DNA of 59,585 nucleotides. Origin: Actinomycetes bacterium (GTDB taxonomy: Bacteria; Actinomycetota; Acidimicrobiia; Acidimicrobiales; RAAP-2). The DNA lies in contig JAJZBK010000016.1 in NCBI GenBank assembly GCA_021798955.1, forward strand, positions 1 through 59,585, read 5' to 3'. Shown piece after piece: positions 1-8,080 of this stretch (the first letter of the stretch is position 1; every line of letters begins with the position of its first letter). The notes under the pieces are model-generated. The model saw only the letters and a list, made by a program, of their open reading frames with translations, did no database searches and had not been told where the DNA came from. The translations under genes and the position numbers were made by a program.

Positions 1-780
1 CATCGGGCCTCCAACGCCAGCGACTACCTACTCGCCGGGCTCATCACCTGCACCCACTGCGGCAAGCGCTACATCGGCACCGCCGCCCATGGCAACAAGT
101 ACCGCTACCGCTACTACACCTGCTTCTCTCGGCACCGCTACGGCACCACCACCTGCCCATCCGAACGGCTCCCCGCCGACCAGCTCGAAAACGAAGTCCG
201 CGGCTCGTTGCTGCGCACCATCTCCCGCCACGACCTCCTCGACGCCGCGCTCGCCGCCGGCCTCGCTCGTTCCGGGGCCAAACGCCAACAGGACCAAGAC
301 GAGCTGGGCGTCGTCGAGGCTGAGCTGGCCAAGGCCGAAGAAGCCATCGAGCGATACTTCCTCGCCTTCGAAGCCGGCACCCTCTCTGAGACCACCTGCG
401 GACAACGCGTCCAGACCCTCGGAGGAAAGATCGCCACCCTCCAAGCCCGCCAGAGCGAGCTGGTCTCGCTGCTCGAAGCCGAGCAGGAGCCCACCGTCAC
501 CCAAGCGCATCTCGACGAGCTGCGCCACCACGTCATCGACACCATCGAACACGGCGACCCCGAAGCCCAGAAGGGACTCCTCCAAGCACTGGTCGCCCGG
601 ATCGAAGTCGAAAGCCGTACGTCGGTGCGCCCCTACTTTCGGGTCCCGCTCGACGGAGGTGACCTGACGGAGCCGAACCCTTCCGACATCGGAAAGGTTC
701 GACCACCGTCAGGGTCGGCGCCCCCGGCAGGATTCGAACCTGCGACGCACGGTTTAGGAAACCGACGCTCTATCCCCTGA
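1..780 (+). CDS. Serine recombinase, C-terminal part (5' end outside window)
   Basis: The reading frame is open from base 1, so the catalytic resolvase domain lies upstream of the window. The visible part starts with a recombinase zinc-ribbon: CTHCGKRY near residue 17, then Cys residues about 26 and 37 positions later (YYTCFS and TTCPSE). An Arg/Lys/Glu-rich coiled-coil region follows, and the segment ends in the family-typical ARIEVE...VRPYFRVPL. This is the layout of large serine recombinases that integrate or excise phages and islands. The last roughly 20 codons (from about 719) are simply the antisense of the tRNA-Arg gene, and the stop TGA (778-780) lies inside that tRNA. The native C-terminus therefore probably ended earlier or was replaced on integration. 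Confidence is high for the family and low for activity. Confidence 0.85.
   Translation, partial: HRASNASDYLLAGLITCTHCGKRYIGTAAHGNKYRYRYYTCFSRHRYGTTTCPSERLPADQLENEVRGSLLRTISRHDLLDAALAAGLARSGAKRQQDQDELGVVEAELAKAEEAIERYFLAFEAGTLSETTCGQRVQTLGGKIATLQARQSELVSLLEAEQEPTVTQAHLDELRHHVIDTIEHGDPEAQKGLLQALVARIEVESRTSVRPYFRVPLDGGDLTEPNPSDIGKVRPPSGSAPPAGFEPATHGLGNRRSIP
661..716. terminator. Long inverted repeat at the 3' end of the tRNA gene
   Basis: An inner hairpin has 11-base arms at 675-685 and 690-700 with a 4-base loop and one G-T-type mismatch. It is flanked by outer arms 661-670 and 706-716, which pair with one bulged base. The structure begins 3 bases beyond the 3' end of the minus-strand tRNA-Arg. 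It may act as that gene's terminator or be part of a recombination site for the neighbouring recombinase. The structure is seen directly; both functions are inference. Confidence 0.5.
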
Positions 781-791
781 GCTACGGGGGC
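719..791 (-). tRNA. tRNA-Arg (anticodon CCT)
   Basis: Read on the minus strand this is a full 73-nt cloverleaf. The acceptor GCCCCCG pairs with CGGGGGC and the discriminator is G. The D stem is GCTC/GAGC. The anticodon loop is TTCCTAA, giving anticodon CCT, and the T arm is GCAGG-TTCGAAT-CCTGC. The 27-43 pair is a T-T mismatch. No CCA is encoded. tRNA-Arg(CCT) genes are known integration targets, which fits the recombinase lying against the 3' end. Confidence 0.95.
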
Positions 792-794
792 GGG

Positions 795-842
795 ACTTCC
801 GCGTGAAGCTCCGCGCCAACCTCCGCGTGGACTTCCGCGCGA
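795..842. repeat. Degenerate 12-bp tandem repeat (4 units) upstream of tRNA-Arg
   Basis: Four consecutive 12-base units of the form NCTYCCGCGNNN run from 795 to 842. Two more isolated matches lie near 905 and 940. The array starts 3 bases upstream of the tRNA 5' end, where its promoter would be expected. Function unknown. Confidence 0.6.
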
Positions 843-1308
843 TCCGGCACGATCCTAACGTCCGGGGCCAGCGTCCCCGGATGGTCCGCGTTGACTCATC
901 TAAAACCTCCGCGTAGCCCCATTCATTGCCTCACGTAGGACCTCCGCATGGCGAGGGACCGCCGTGGAGGGCTCCAGGCGGGCTACGCCCTCCCCATGGA
1001 TCTGCCGACGAGTGCCCGGCAGACGGCGGCGTACTCGGCGGCGGCGGCGTGGTCACCCCGGCGCGGTGCGCCTTCGCTGACGGACAGGCGAGTCGGGAAG
1101 TACTCCGGGTTGGCACCGCGCCAGTGCTCCTCGCATCGGGGCAGGGAAGACGTCGCCTGGGTGAAGCGCACGGCGACCACGTTGGACTGTGAGGCAGGCA
1201 GGCCGCAGGTGATCGGGTCGCGCCACACCTCCCCGGAGTACACGCCTTCGGCCCCTTGGCCGTCTGCGGTTTGAGAGCGACCTCCGTGGTGTCGTCCGTT
1301 CGGGAGCG
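843..1308. other. No supported gene (mobile-element debris)
   Basis: I see no convincing coding region here. There is a GC hairpin (862-867 with 875-880) in the region upstream of the tRNA. Short open frames exist on both strands but show no recognisable motif. The stretch lies between the tRNA and the broken aldo/keto reductase and is probably degenerate insertion-derived sequence. Confidence 0.4.
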
Positions 1309-1545
1309 TCAGTGCCGGCGGTCGGCAGGCTGGAGAGCGGAGGGCACCCAGCCGTCGGCGGCGGGGTCGAGGATCGCTCCTGGTGCGTCGATGGCGTCGA
1401 TAACGTCGGCTCCGAGGTCCACCTCAGTCGCGGTGAGCTGGGACCCGAAGTGATCCATGGTGCGCCGGTCGATGATCGCCGAGGTGATGGCCGGTTCCGG
1501 AGCACGAAGGCGATCGCCAGCTCGACCTGGGGAGTCGGCGGCTGG
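1309..1545 (-). pseudogene. Aldo/keto reductase, C-terminal fragment
   Basis: On the minus strand the remnant reads LAIAFVLRNRP, then after a frame change near 1500 AITSAIIDRRTMDHF and a tail ending DPAADGW. These are the last strand, NADPH-binding helix and C-terminal tail of an aldo/keto reductase, where family members read AIAxVL...TSxIIGxRTxEQL. The central part of the same kind of protein occurs on the same strand at 3405-3560. The gene therefore appears to have been split by about 1.9 kb of inserted and rearranged DNA. No start codon or TIM-barrel core is present, so this is not functional. Confidence 0.7.
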
Positions 1546-1621
1546 TCGGCTGAGCCATGGACGAGAGGATGCCCACCACCCTGGCATCCGATGCCCTGCG
1601 TCGGGCGGCGGACCGGACATT

Positions 1622-1760
1622 GCGACCGCCGATGCGTTCGACCGGGTGGCCGATGCCAAAACCGCCATCACTGCCTGGGTCAACCGCTACAACACCGTCC
1701 CCACTCGACCATCGGCTACGTCCCGCCGGTCGAGTGGGGGCTACACGACCGTCTCGACCA
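1622..1760 (+). pseudogene. IS3-type transposase (OrfB) C-terminal remnant, frameshifted
   Basis: One frame reads AKTAITAWVNRYNTV. The next frame continues as RPHSTIGYVPPVEW. Joined, they give the very characteristic end of IS3-family DDE transposases (NxYNxxRPHSxLGYxxPxE). The frame break at about 1700 looks like a small deletion at the junction. The rest of the transposase is missing. The remnant lies inside the gap that separates the two aldo/keto reductase fragments. Confidence 0.75.
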
Positions 1761-1879
1761 GCAACCTGCACAACCTTGTGTCCGGCTGGCCGGTGGGAAG
1801 GCGAGCCCGCTCGGGGGTGCAGTGCGGTACCGTTGCCCGCACGTGCGAAAGGCTGGTGACGGTCGTGGTCGGAGGGCCG

Positions 1880-2434
1880 GTGTCAGGAATCGTGGCGGGA
1901 GCCGCCCACGCGGCGACAGCGGGCTGCATCACCCAGGCCGACGGACGGACGTTCTGCATCGGAAACGCACCGGGTGTAGCCGGGATCAGTGCCTTCCTGA
2001 TCGTCCTCTTCGTCATCTACGCGGGCCTGGTGGTGCTCAGCATCGTCGCGGCGGTCAAGATCGTGACGAAGGCGGGCTACTCGGGTTGGTGGGTGCTCAT
2101 TGTCCTGGTACCGATCGTCGGGGCGGTGATGGTCCTGGTGTTCGCTTTCTCGAAGTGGCCGGTCACCCGTGAGGTGGAGACACTCAGAGCCCAGGCCAAC
2201 GGTCCGGCACCGTTCAGCCCGGCACCGTTCAGCCCGGCACCGTTCAGCCCGGCACCGTTCAGCCCGGCACCGTTCAGCCCGGCACCGTTCAGCCCGGCAC
2301 CCCGCTCCGGGGAGGCACTCGGCACTCCGGAGCAGGAACCAGCCCGCCCGCTCCCACCGGCGGGCTGGTTCCCCACCCCCGACGGCCGCCGGCGGTACTG
2401 GGACGGGTCGGCCTGGACCGACCACTACGCCTGA
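1880..2434 (+). CDS. Small membrane protein with C-terminal DUF2510 domain
   Basis: 184 aa from a GTG at 1880; an alternative GTG lies at 1856. After a short Ala-rich N-terminus come two hydrophobic helices, about residues 32-57 and 66-88. Between them is KAGYSGWW, as often seen in small actinobacterial membrane proteins. Then comes a Pro-rich linker made of six PAPFS copies and a DUF2510 domain (PAGWFPTPDG, RYWDGSAWT). DUF2510 is a short domain of unknown function at the ends of actinobacterial membrane proteins. The open frame continues far upstream into IS3 debris, but that part is not protein-like. It is the only intact-looking gene among the decayed elements. Confidence 0.7.
   Translation: MSGIVAGAAHAATAGCITQADGRTFCIGNAPGVAGISAFLIVLFVIYAGLVVLSIVAAVKIVTKAGYSGWWVLIVLVPIVGAVMVLVFAFSKWPVTREVETLRAQANGPAPFSPAPFSPAPFSPAPFSPAPFSPAPFSPAPRSGEALGTPEQEPARPLPPAGWFPTPDGRRRYWDGSAWTDHYA
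2204..2293. repeat. 15-bp tandem repeat, 6 copies (PAPFS in frame)
   Basis: Six perfect copies of a 15-base unit (ccggcaccgttcagc) run without gaps and encode PAPFS repeats in the linker of the DUF2510 protein. It is a minisatellite of the type that recurs through this window, and copy number is probably variable by slippage. Confidence 0.95.
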
Positions 2435-3032
2435 TGGTCGCCCGCCCGCGACCGGGGCGGCGGCCGACTCCGGGATGGCGAAGGAGCCCAGATGGCGCCA
2501 GCCGCCAGGCGGCCTGATCGGCCCACAGATGTTGCTTTCTGCACGTCTCCGTGTGGATTTCACGACGTGATGCCATAGGCGCCGTGCGGCACTTCGAGCA
2601 GGTCGAGGACCTGAGCCTGGACGGGCGTCAGCTCGGGAGCGAAGGTCGGCACGAGCCGTCCATCGTGGATGAGCTCCTGGCAGCCAAGGCTGCCGAGACG
2701 ATCGGGCCGCCCACAACGAGCGAAACCACACGGTCTCCTCGCGTTGAGGCGTGGGGCGGCGCCAGACCGGTGACCCGCCCATAGGCATCCACCACCAGGG
2801 CCTCGTGCCCCCGATCCTTGCGGTTGGAAGACCAGCGAGAACCGAGGGCACAGGGCATGGGCGACCGTAGTGGCGACGCCAGCGCGCTGCTGGGGATGGA
2901 GGACTTCGTCGTCCTCTCTCCGAGTGAGGAGGACGGCGAAACGTGGGCCTTCGTCGAGACGACGGCGACCGTGGCCGGCTGTCCGAACCGCGGCGTGAAG
3001 GCGACCGGGGCACGGGCACAGCGTCGTCCACG
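2435..3032. other. No intact gene; possible minus-strand transposase trace
   Basis: No frame is convincing throughout. On the minus strand, 2560-2640 reads ELTPVQAQVLDLLEVPHGAY, which resembles the extreme C-terminus of some transposases. The preceding frames are broken and I could not assign them. The area lies between the DUF2510 gene and an IS256-like remnant. Confidence 0.3.
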
Positions 3033-3246
3033 TCCGTCGATGGCCTGGCGGCGGCCATGGGGGTCGGGGCCTTCCGGAACCGGACCCTCGGACATGTGGC
3101 ATTCCCCTACGCCTACCCCGACGCCCGCTACATGGCCGTCCGGGACGACACTCTCTGCCAGGTGGTCTCCCGGGCGGTCGCAGTGGTCACCGGGATCAGT
3201 GCCGAGGGCGCCCGGGAGGTCCTCGGGGTGGACCTCGACGACAACA
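3033..3246 (+). pseudogene. IS256-family transposase internal fragment
   Basis: The plus-strand translation contains VDGLAAAMGV and, a few residues on, DARYMAVRDD, then VVSRAVAVVTGISAEGAREV and LGVDLDDN. IS256/Mutator-type transposases have exactly this block (LDAxYxKxR...VxVATGxxxDGxREVLGxxxGxSE) around the first catalytic Asp. Sequence expected between the two parts is missing, and both ends of the protein are absent, so it is a dead internal fragment. Confidence 0.75.
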
Positions 3247-3404
3247 TCCGTCTCGCCCACGCAACGGCCGGGAACGGGTTCCCCCTCTCGCCTGGTAGCC
3301 CCGCTCCCCGGGGGAGAGGCATTCCGCCGACGACGCAAGAACGCCGGTCGTCAGCTCGAGATCGCGAGCCAAGCACACCGAGGGTCACGCTCGGGCTCCC
3401 ACCA

Positions 3405-3560
3405 CGTGACGGGGCTCCATCGAGCGTGACCTCCAGGTCGACCGAGGGGTCGTAGTGGTGCACTTGGTAGACGTCGATCCAGTCGGTACCGAGGAGGCGC
3501 AGGCTGTCCTCCACCGGCTGGTCCTTGGTACCCCACTCGCCGGACATCATGATGCCGAGG
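3405..3560 (-). pseudogene. Aldo/keto reductase, central fragment
   Basis: Minus-strand translation gives VEDSLRLLGTDWIDVYQVHH followed by YDPSVDLEVTLDG. This is the classic aldo/keto reductase segment (SLRRLGTDYIDLYQxHxxDP...EETL). Neither the N-terminal strand nor the catalytic Tyr/Lys region is joined to it. The matching C-terminal piece is at 1309-1545 on the same strand. Confidence 0.75.
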
Positions 3561-3693
3561 CACGGCGCAGCGGCCTGGATGCCGGCCCTCAGCGCCGGAG
3601 GAGCGGCAACGCCGTGCCTGTCGGGGGAGCAACCGGGCGGGTGGCCGTGGCCGGCCAAGGCAGCATCGTGCTCCTCGGGACACCCGACCCTCG

Positions 3694-5961
3694 TCACAGG
3701 TCGACGTCGAGCGCGACTCCGTCGGGGTCACCGGCAAACCGGGCGAGGACGATGCGGTGGTGGCCTGCCGGGGACCGCCAGGCATGTGCCTCGGGGTCGC
3801 GGGTGGCCAGCCGGTCGACCGGGACGGTGAGAGCCACGGCGACCTCGGCTCCGACAGGGACCTCGACGCGCCGGAAGCCGACGAGGCGTGCCGGAGCGTC
3901 GGCATCGGAGAGCTCGGCGTAGAGCTGGACGACGTCGGTCCCGTCACGGTCGCCCGTGTTGCGGACCGACCCCCGAACCTCGAGGTGGTCACGATCGACC
4001 CAGGCCAGCGCCTCGCCAAGTGCGAACGTCGTGTACGACAGCCCGTAGCCGAAGGGGAACAGCGGAGCGCGGCCGTTCCTCGCCAGGTGCCACCACCCGT
4101 GCCAGCGGTCGTAGCAAGCCGTAGCGGCCTCGCGGCCGAAGGGCGGCAGGTCGGCCTCGTCGACCGGCACCGAGAAGGGCAGCCGGCCCGTCGGCTCGAC
4201 GGCGCCGAAGAGCACGTCGGCCAGCCCCGGCCCGGCCTCGCAGCCACCGTAGAAGGCGTGCACGATGGCAGGGACGTCACGGACCCACTCGCTTGCAAGG
4301 ATGGCGCTGCCGCCCTGCAGGACGACGACCGTGCGGGGGTTGGCGGCGGCGGCCGCCCGGACGAGCTCGACGTCCCCAGGGTGCAGGCGCAATAAGGAGC
4401 GGTCGCCGCCGGTGCTGAACCCGGCGGCACGCTCGGCGAGACGCAGCGGCTTCACAACGGGAGCGAGCTCGGCGATGGCCGCCGTGAACCGCTCGGCCAC
4501 GTCGGGCTCGTCCACTTCGGGGAACAGCTCGCCGAGGGACGGGTCGGTGGCTCCGATGAACTCGCCCTCGTCGAGGTGGGTGCAGCCGACCACCACGACG
4601 GCGGCGTCGGCACCGGCGGCCACCGCCGCAGCATGCCCGACGTCGGTGCCGTCGTCGTAGACGGCGTCGGCCACGACGGCCAGCCCATCGAGCACCGTTC
4701 GACACGCGAGGTCCCACACGTCGCTCGAGCCGCCATCGCCGAGGTTGACGGTCGACGCGAGGCGCCCAAGGACAGCGAGTCGCGAACCAGGGTCGACCGG
4801 CAGCACCGGCGTACCGCCGACAGGCTCGTTGCGGAGCACGACGACCGAACGGGCGGCGACCTCCCGGGCAAGGGTGCGGTGCTCGGGTGAGCCGACGACG
4901 TCGGGCGGCGGCACCGGCCCGGCGAGCACGTCGTCGAAGCGCAGCAGGGTCGCCACCACTCGGGCGACCGCGACGTCGACGTCGTCCCACGAGGCCCGGC
5001 CCTCTTCGAGCGCGACCGGCAGGTGGCTGGCACGTACCATGCGGTAGGGCATCTCGATGTCGAGCCCGGCAGCGAGCGACGCGGCAGCGTCGCGCAGGCC
5101 GAAGATCCAGTCGCTGATGACGAAGCCGGTGAACCCCCACTCGCCGCGGAGCACGTCGGTGAGCAGCTCCCGGTTCTGGCCACACCACTCGCCGTTCACC
5201 GAGTTGTACGCCGACATGACCGAGGCCACGCCCTCGTCGACGACACGACGGAACTGGGGCAGGAACACCTCGTGCAGGGCGACCTCGTCGACCTCGACGT
5301 CCACGCTGAACCGGGCGTTCTCCATCGAGTTGCAGGCGAGGTGCTTCACACACGCCATCACGTGCCGCTGCAGGCCGCGGGCGGCCGCTGCAGCGAGCTC
5401 CCCCACGTGGAACGGGTCCTCGCCGTAGGTCTCCTGGGCACGGCCCCACGCCGGGTGACGCAGGACGTTCACGCACACGGCCCCCGTCAGGGTGGCCCCG
5501 GCCGCCTGCAGCTCCCGCCCGATCGCCTCGCCCACCCGTTCCTCGAGAGCGGGGTCCCACGTCGCCCCCCGGGCCATGGCCACGGGGAAGCAGGTGGCGT
5601 TGCCCACCACGCACCCGCGGGGCCCGTCGGCGAAGGCGATCCCCGGCAGCCCAACCCGCTCGACGCGTGCAGCGGCGAAGGGAGCTCGGTGGTAGCCGTC
5701 CTCGGCGAGGAAGGCGAGGCCAGCCCAGGTCGGTGCATCGCCGTCGAGGCACCACAGCCGTTCGTCGAGCGAGAGGGCGGCAACGAGCCCCCGGGCCGCC
5801 TCTTCGGGGGTGCTGCCTGCCCGGACGGCAGCGCGGGCTTCCTCGAAGGTGGTGACGACTGGCTCGATCCGTTGGGGGTGACCACCGGTGGCTGCAACGG
5901 GCCCGAGACCAGGGGTCGCCGGCGGGACGTCGTTTGGCTCGTGTGCCGAGCTCGGGTTCAC
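3694..5961 (-). CDS. Glycoside hydrolase family 3 (beta-glucosidase/xylosidase-like)
   Basis: 755 aa from GTG at 5961, which overlaps the stop of the upstream permease gene by 4 bases (GTGA). An open frame extends farther upstream but is antisense-like. The GH3 N-terminal barrel (about 55-330) has KHLACN (about residue 206, usual KHFxxN), and GFVISDWIFG places the predicted nucleophile at Asp284. The alpha/beta sandwich domain follows, and a fibronectin-III-like domain closes the protein (GYGLSYTTF, then NTGDRDGTDVVQLY). GH3 enzymes remove terminal beta-linked glucose or xylose. No signal peptide is visible, so it likely acts in the cytoplasm on imported oligosaccharides. It is the last gene of a PadR-fetA-fetB-GH3 operon, an unusual partner for a metal exporter. 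Substrate cannot be told from sequence. Confidence 0.9.
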   Translation of the reverse strand: MNPSSAHEPNDVPPATPGLGPVAATGGHPQRIEPVVTTFEEARAAVRAGSTPEEAARGLVAALSLDERLWCLDGDAPTWAGLAFLAEDGYHRAPFAAARVERVGLPGIAFADGPRGCVVGNATCFPVAMARGATWDPALEERVGEAIGRELQAAGATLTGAVCVNVLRHPAWGRAQETYGEDPFHVGELAAAAARGLQRHVMACVKHLACNSMENARFSVDVEVDEVALHEVFLPQFRRVVDEGVASVMSAYNSVNGEWCGQNRELLTDVLRGEWGFTGFVISDWIFGLRDAAASLAAGLDIEMPYRMVRASHLPVALEEGRASWDDVDVAVARVVATLLRFDDVLAGPVPPPDVVGSPEHRTLAREVAARSVVVLRNEPVGGTPVLPVDPGSRLAVLGRLASTVNLGDGGSSDVWDLACRTVLDGLAVVADAVYDDGTDVGHAAAVAAGADAAVVVVGCTHLDEGEFIGATDPSLGELFPEVDEPDVAERFTAAIAELAPVVKPLRLAERAAGFSTGGDRSLLRLHPGDVELVRAAAAANPRTVVVLQGGSAILASEWVRDVPAIVHAFYGGCEAGPGLADVLFGAVEPTGRLPFSVPVDEADLPPFGREAATACYDRWHGWWHLARNGRAPLFPFGYGLSYTTFALGEALAWVDRDHLEVRGSVRNTGDRDGTDVVQLYAELSDADAPARLVGFRRVEVPVGAEVAVALTVPVDRLATRDPEAHAWRSPAGHHRIVLARFAGDPDGVALDVDL

Positions 5962-6773
5962 GTCGGCGTCCGGCGGAGCTGGCGGACGAGCTGGTGCGCC
6001 GGAGTGAAGAGGCGCCGAGCCGTCAGGGTGGATGCCACGAGCGCGGCGAAGGCGTTCCCTCCAAGCAGCATGTACATCACGACGAGCTGGAGCCGGATGG
6101 CGGCAAGCGGCGAGGCACCGGCGAGGATCATGCCGGTCATGGCCCCCGGCAGCGCGACGAGCCCGACGACCTTGGTCTGGTCGACGCTGGGCAGCATGGC
6201 GCTGCGCAGCGAGGCGCGCAGCCACGGCAGGGATGCCTGATGACTGCTCTGGGCGAGTGACAGCCGGGCCTCGACCTCACGCCGGTTGGCCGCCAGGTCA
6301 TCGTGGAGCCGCGTCATGACGAGCGACGTGGTGTTCATCGCGGCGGTGATGACCATGGAACCGAGGGGCACGATTGCACGCGGCGACGCCGGGATGATCC
6401 GAGCCGCTGCGAGCACCCCGAGGGTCGCCACCGTGGCGACCGACACCGAGGCGGCGGCGATGCGCCGGCTACCGGGCACCCGGCGGGCCCGGGCGCCGGA
6501 GGTCAGTGCTGCGGTCGCCACCATGACGGCAAGCGCCAGCGGCGTCAGCCATCCATGCCCGGTGAAGACGAACTCGAGCACGTAGCCCACAGCCAGCAGT
6601 TGGACGAACGAGCGGAGCGTGGCGACGGCCATGTCCCGCTCCAGGCCCACCCGCTGCCAGCGCGAGATAACCGCTGCCAGGAGGACGAGGAACAACGACA
6701 GCGCGATGTCTCCGAAGGTGACCGGGCCCGAGACAAGGGAACTGCTCGTACTGGCCAGCAGCACGCCAGTCAA
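5958..6773 (-). CDS. fetB: FetB-like ABC exporter permease (UPF0014)
   Basis: 271 aa membrane protein with about seven hydrophobic helices. It has the UPF0014/YbbM signatures: an N-terminal helix pair, MVATAALTSGARARRVPG, a central NTTSLVMTRL block and GAMTGMILAGASPLAAIRLQ. Escherichia coli FetB with the ATPase FetA exports iron and protects against peroxide; substrate here is inferred from that family only. Its ATG overlaps the end of fetA by four bases (ATGA), and its stop overlaps the GH3 start, so the three proteins are translationally coupled. Confidence 0.88.
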   Translation of the reverse strand: MTGVLLASTSSSLVSGPVTFGDIALSLFLVLLAAVISRWQRVGLERDMAVATLRSFVQLLAVGYVLEFVFTGHGWLTPLALAVMVATAALTSGARARRVPGSRRIAAASVSVATVATLGVLAAARIIPASPRAIVPLGSMVITAAMNTTSLVMTRLHDDLAANRREVEARLSLAQSSHQASLPWLRASLRSAMLPSVDQTKVVGLVALPGAMTGMILAGASPLAAIRLQLVVMYMLLGGNAFAALVASTLTARRLFTPAHQLVRQLRRTPT

Positions 6774-7450
6774 CGCTCTCCCTCAGGCGTCGAGCCGTCC
6801 CCGTCGGGCGTCGAGCCGTCCCCGTCGACCGGTCGGACGGCTTTCGCCCGCAGCGGTTGGACCTCGACGACGTGGTCGGCGAGGTCAGCGTGGCGCGGGT
6901 CGTGGGTCACCATGACCACGGTCAGCCCCTCGTCTGCGAGGTGGCGCACCAGGTCCTCGATCCCACCCTTCGACGTCGCGTCGAGCGCAGAGGTCGGCTC
7001 GTCGAGGCAGAGGACGTCGGGGCCGAGGGCGAGGCTCCGGGCCAGTGCCATCCGCTGGGCCTCCCCCACCGACAGACGATCGGCGTCGCGGGTGGCGAGC
7101 GCAGGATCGAGACCGACGTGCGCCAGCAGTGCGGTGACGTCGGGACCCACGTTGTCGGCGACCGTGCCGGGGAAGGTGACCGGCACCTGCCCGACGCTCT
7201 GCACGCGGCGCCGGAGCTCGAGGACGTCGTAGGTCCGGACGTCGCGACCATCGAGGAGCACGACACCGCCGTCGGGGTCATCGAGGCGGTTGAGCAGCCG
7301 AAGCAGCGTCGTCTTGCCGGCACCGGAGGGCCCCATGATGGCGGTCAGCCCCTCAGCGGGAACGCACGCCGAGAACCCGGCGACAATCGGACCTTCGTCG
7401 CCGTCGACGCGGACGTCTCGAAGCTCGAAGCGGGGCGCAGCAGTGATCAC
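6770..7450 (-). CDS. fetA: FetA-like ABC exporter ATP-binding protein
   Basis: 226 aa from GTG. Walker A is GPSGAGKTT (about residue 40), the signature is LSVGEAQRMALAR rather than the commoner LSGGE, Walker B is VLCLDEPTSALD, and the switch His is in VMVTHD. Size and sequence match the short FetA/YbbL ATPases that pair with UPF0014 permeases. The C-terminus carries a 7-residue duplication (DGDGSTP twice, a 21-bp tandem repeat at 6786-6827). It starts inside the stop of the padR gene (GTGA). Confidence 0.88.
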   Translation of the reverse strand: MITAAPRFELRDVRVDGDEGPIVAGFSACVPAEGLTAIMGPSGAGKTTLLRLLNRLDDPDGGVVLLDGRDVRTYDVLELRRRVQSVGQVPVTFPGTVADNVGPDVTALLAHVGLDPALATRDADRLSVGEAQRMALARSLALGPDVLCLDEPTSALDATSKGGIEDLVRHLADEGLTVVMVTHDPRHADLADHVVEVQPLRAKAVRPVDGDGSTPDGDGSTPEGER

Positions 7451-7917
7451 TCACCAGCCCCCACGCCGTGCTCTCGGCCCAAGGGGTCCCTCGGCCGTGG
7501 GTCGGGAAGCTCCCCGTCCATCCCCGCTCCCGCCCAACGGCCAGCCACGATACCGGGGAGCAGTTCGACGGCCAGCTCGGCCACCGCTTTCCGGAGAGTG
7601 CCCAGCTCCCGACGTCCCCGCTCCGTGGCTCGATAGAGCCGAAGGGCGCGTCCGCGCTCGACTTCGACTCGGCTCACCAACAGCCCTTCGGTCTCCATCC
7701 GGTGGAGCAGCGGATAGAGCGTGCCGGGGCTGATGACATAGCCGTGCCGGCTCAGCTCGTCGGTCAGCCAGGCCCCGTAGACGTCGCGCTCCACCGCATG
7801 GTGCAGCACGTGCGCCTGGGCAGCGCCGCGTAGGAAGTCACGCACCACCGCCGCCCGAGCCCTCGCGGGTGCGCGACCCGCCACCCGCGTCTGCGCTGCT
7901 CTGGGCTCCGAAGTCAA
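7447..7917 (-). CDS. PadR-family transcriptional regulator
   Basis: 156 aa from TTG at 7917; GTG codons at 7848 or 7845 (giving VRDFLRGAA...) are credible alternatives. The PadR winged helix is clear: HHAVERDVYGAWLTDELSRH, then GYVISPGTLYPLLHRMETEG and RLYRATERGRREL. PadR proteins are usually local repressors that sense a small ligand. It is the first gene of the PadR-fetA-fetB-GH3 operon, so it probably autoregulates the operon through the triple GATATCG site at 8081-8113. The C-terminal helix typical of longer PadR proteins is short here. Confidence 0.88.
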   Translation of the reverse strand: MTSEPRAAQTRVAGRAPARARAAVVRDFLRGAAQAHVLHHAVERDVYGAWLTDELSRHGYVISPGTLYPLLHRMETEGLLVSRVEVERGRALRLYRATERGRRELGTLRKAVAELAVELLPGIVAGRWAGAGMDGELPDPRPRDPLGREHGVGAGE

Positions 7918-7931
7918 TCCGTCACCGTCAC

Positions 7932-7990
7932 CCGGTGCCCAACCACCCGGTGCCCAACCACCCTGTGCTCAACCACCCTGTGCCCGCCAC
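7932..7990. repeat. 15-bp tandem repeat (about 3.5 copies) in padR leader
   Basis: Units beginning at 7932, 7947 and 7962 are 15 bases (ccggtgcccaaccac and close variants), with a partial fourth unit. They lie upstream of the padR start, in non-coding leader or N-terminal extension sequence. Confidence 0.85.
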
Positions 7991-8080
7991 CTGGTCGCCG
8001 ATCCACCCGCTGCTCCTTCCCGGTCGTCCAGTGCACTGGGTGGGGTGCCCCGACTGGCGACCTTCCTTGCTTCGACCATG

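Noticed and set aside
983-1243. 86-codon minus-strand open frame in the mobile-element region
   Set aside because: No recognisable motif and no ribosome site; it may be a remnant, but there is nothing to support a gene.
2204-2293. Regular short repeats that could suggest a CRISPR array
   Set aside because: Units are contiguous 15-mers without spacers and encode a peptide repeat in frame; no cas genes are present.
5962-6225. N-terminal extension of the GH3 gene
   Set aside because: It reads the complement frame of the fetB gene and is Arg/Ala-rich nonsense. The GTG at 5961 overlapping the fetB stop is the sensible start.
6786-6827. Frame disruption of fetA by the 21-bp duplication
   Set aside because: The unit is a multiple of three and lies in the variable C-terminal tail, so the protein remains intact.
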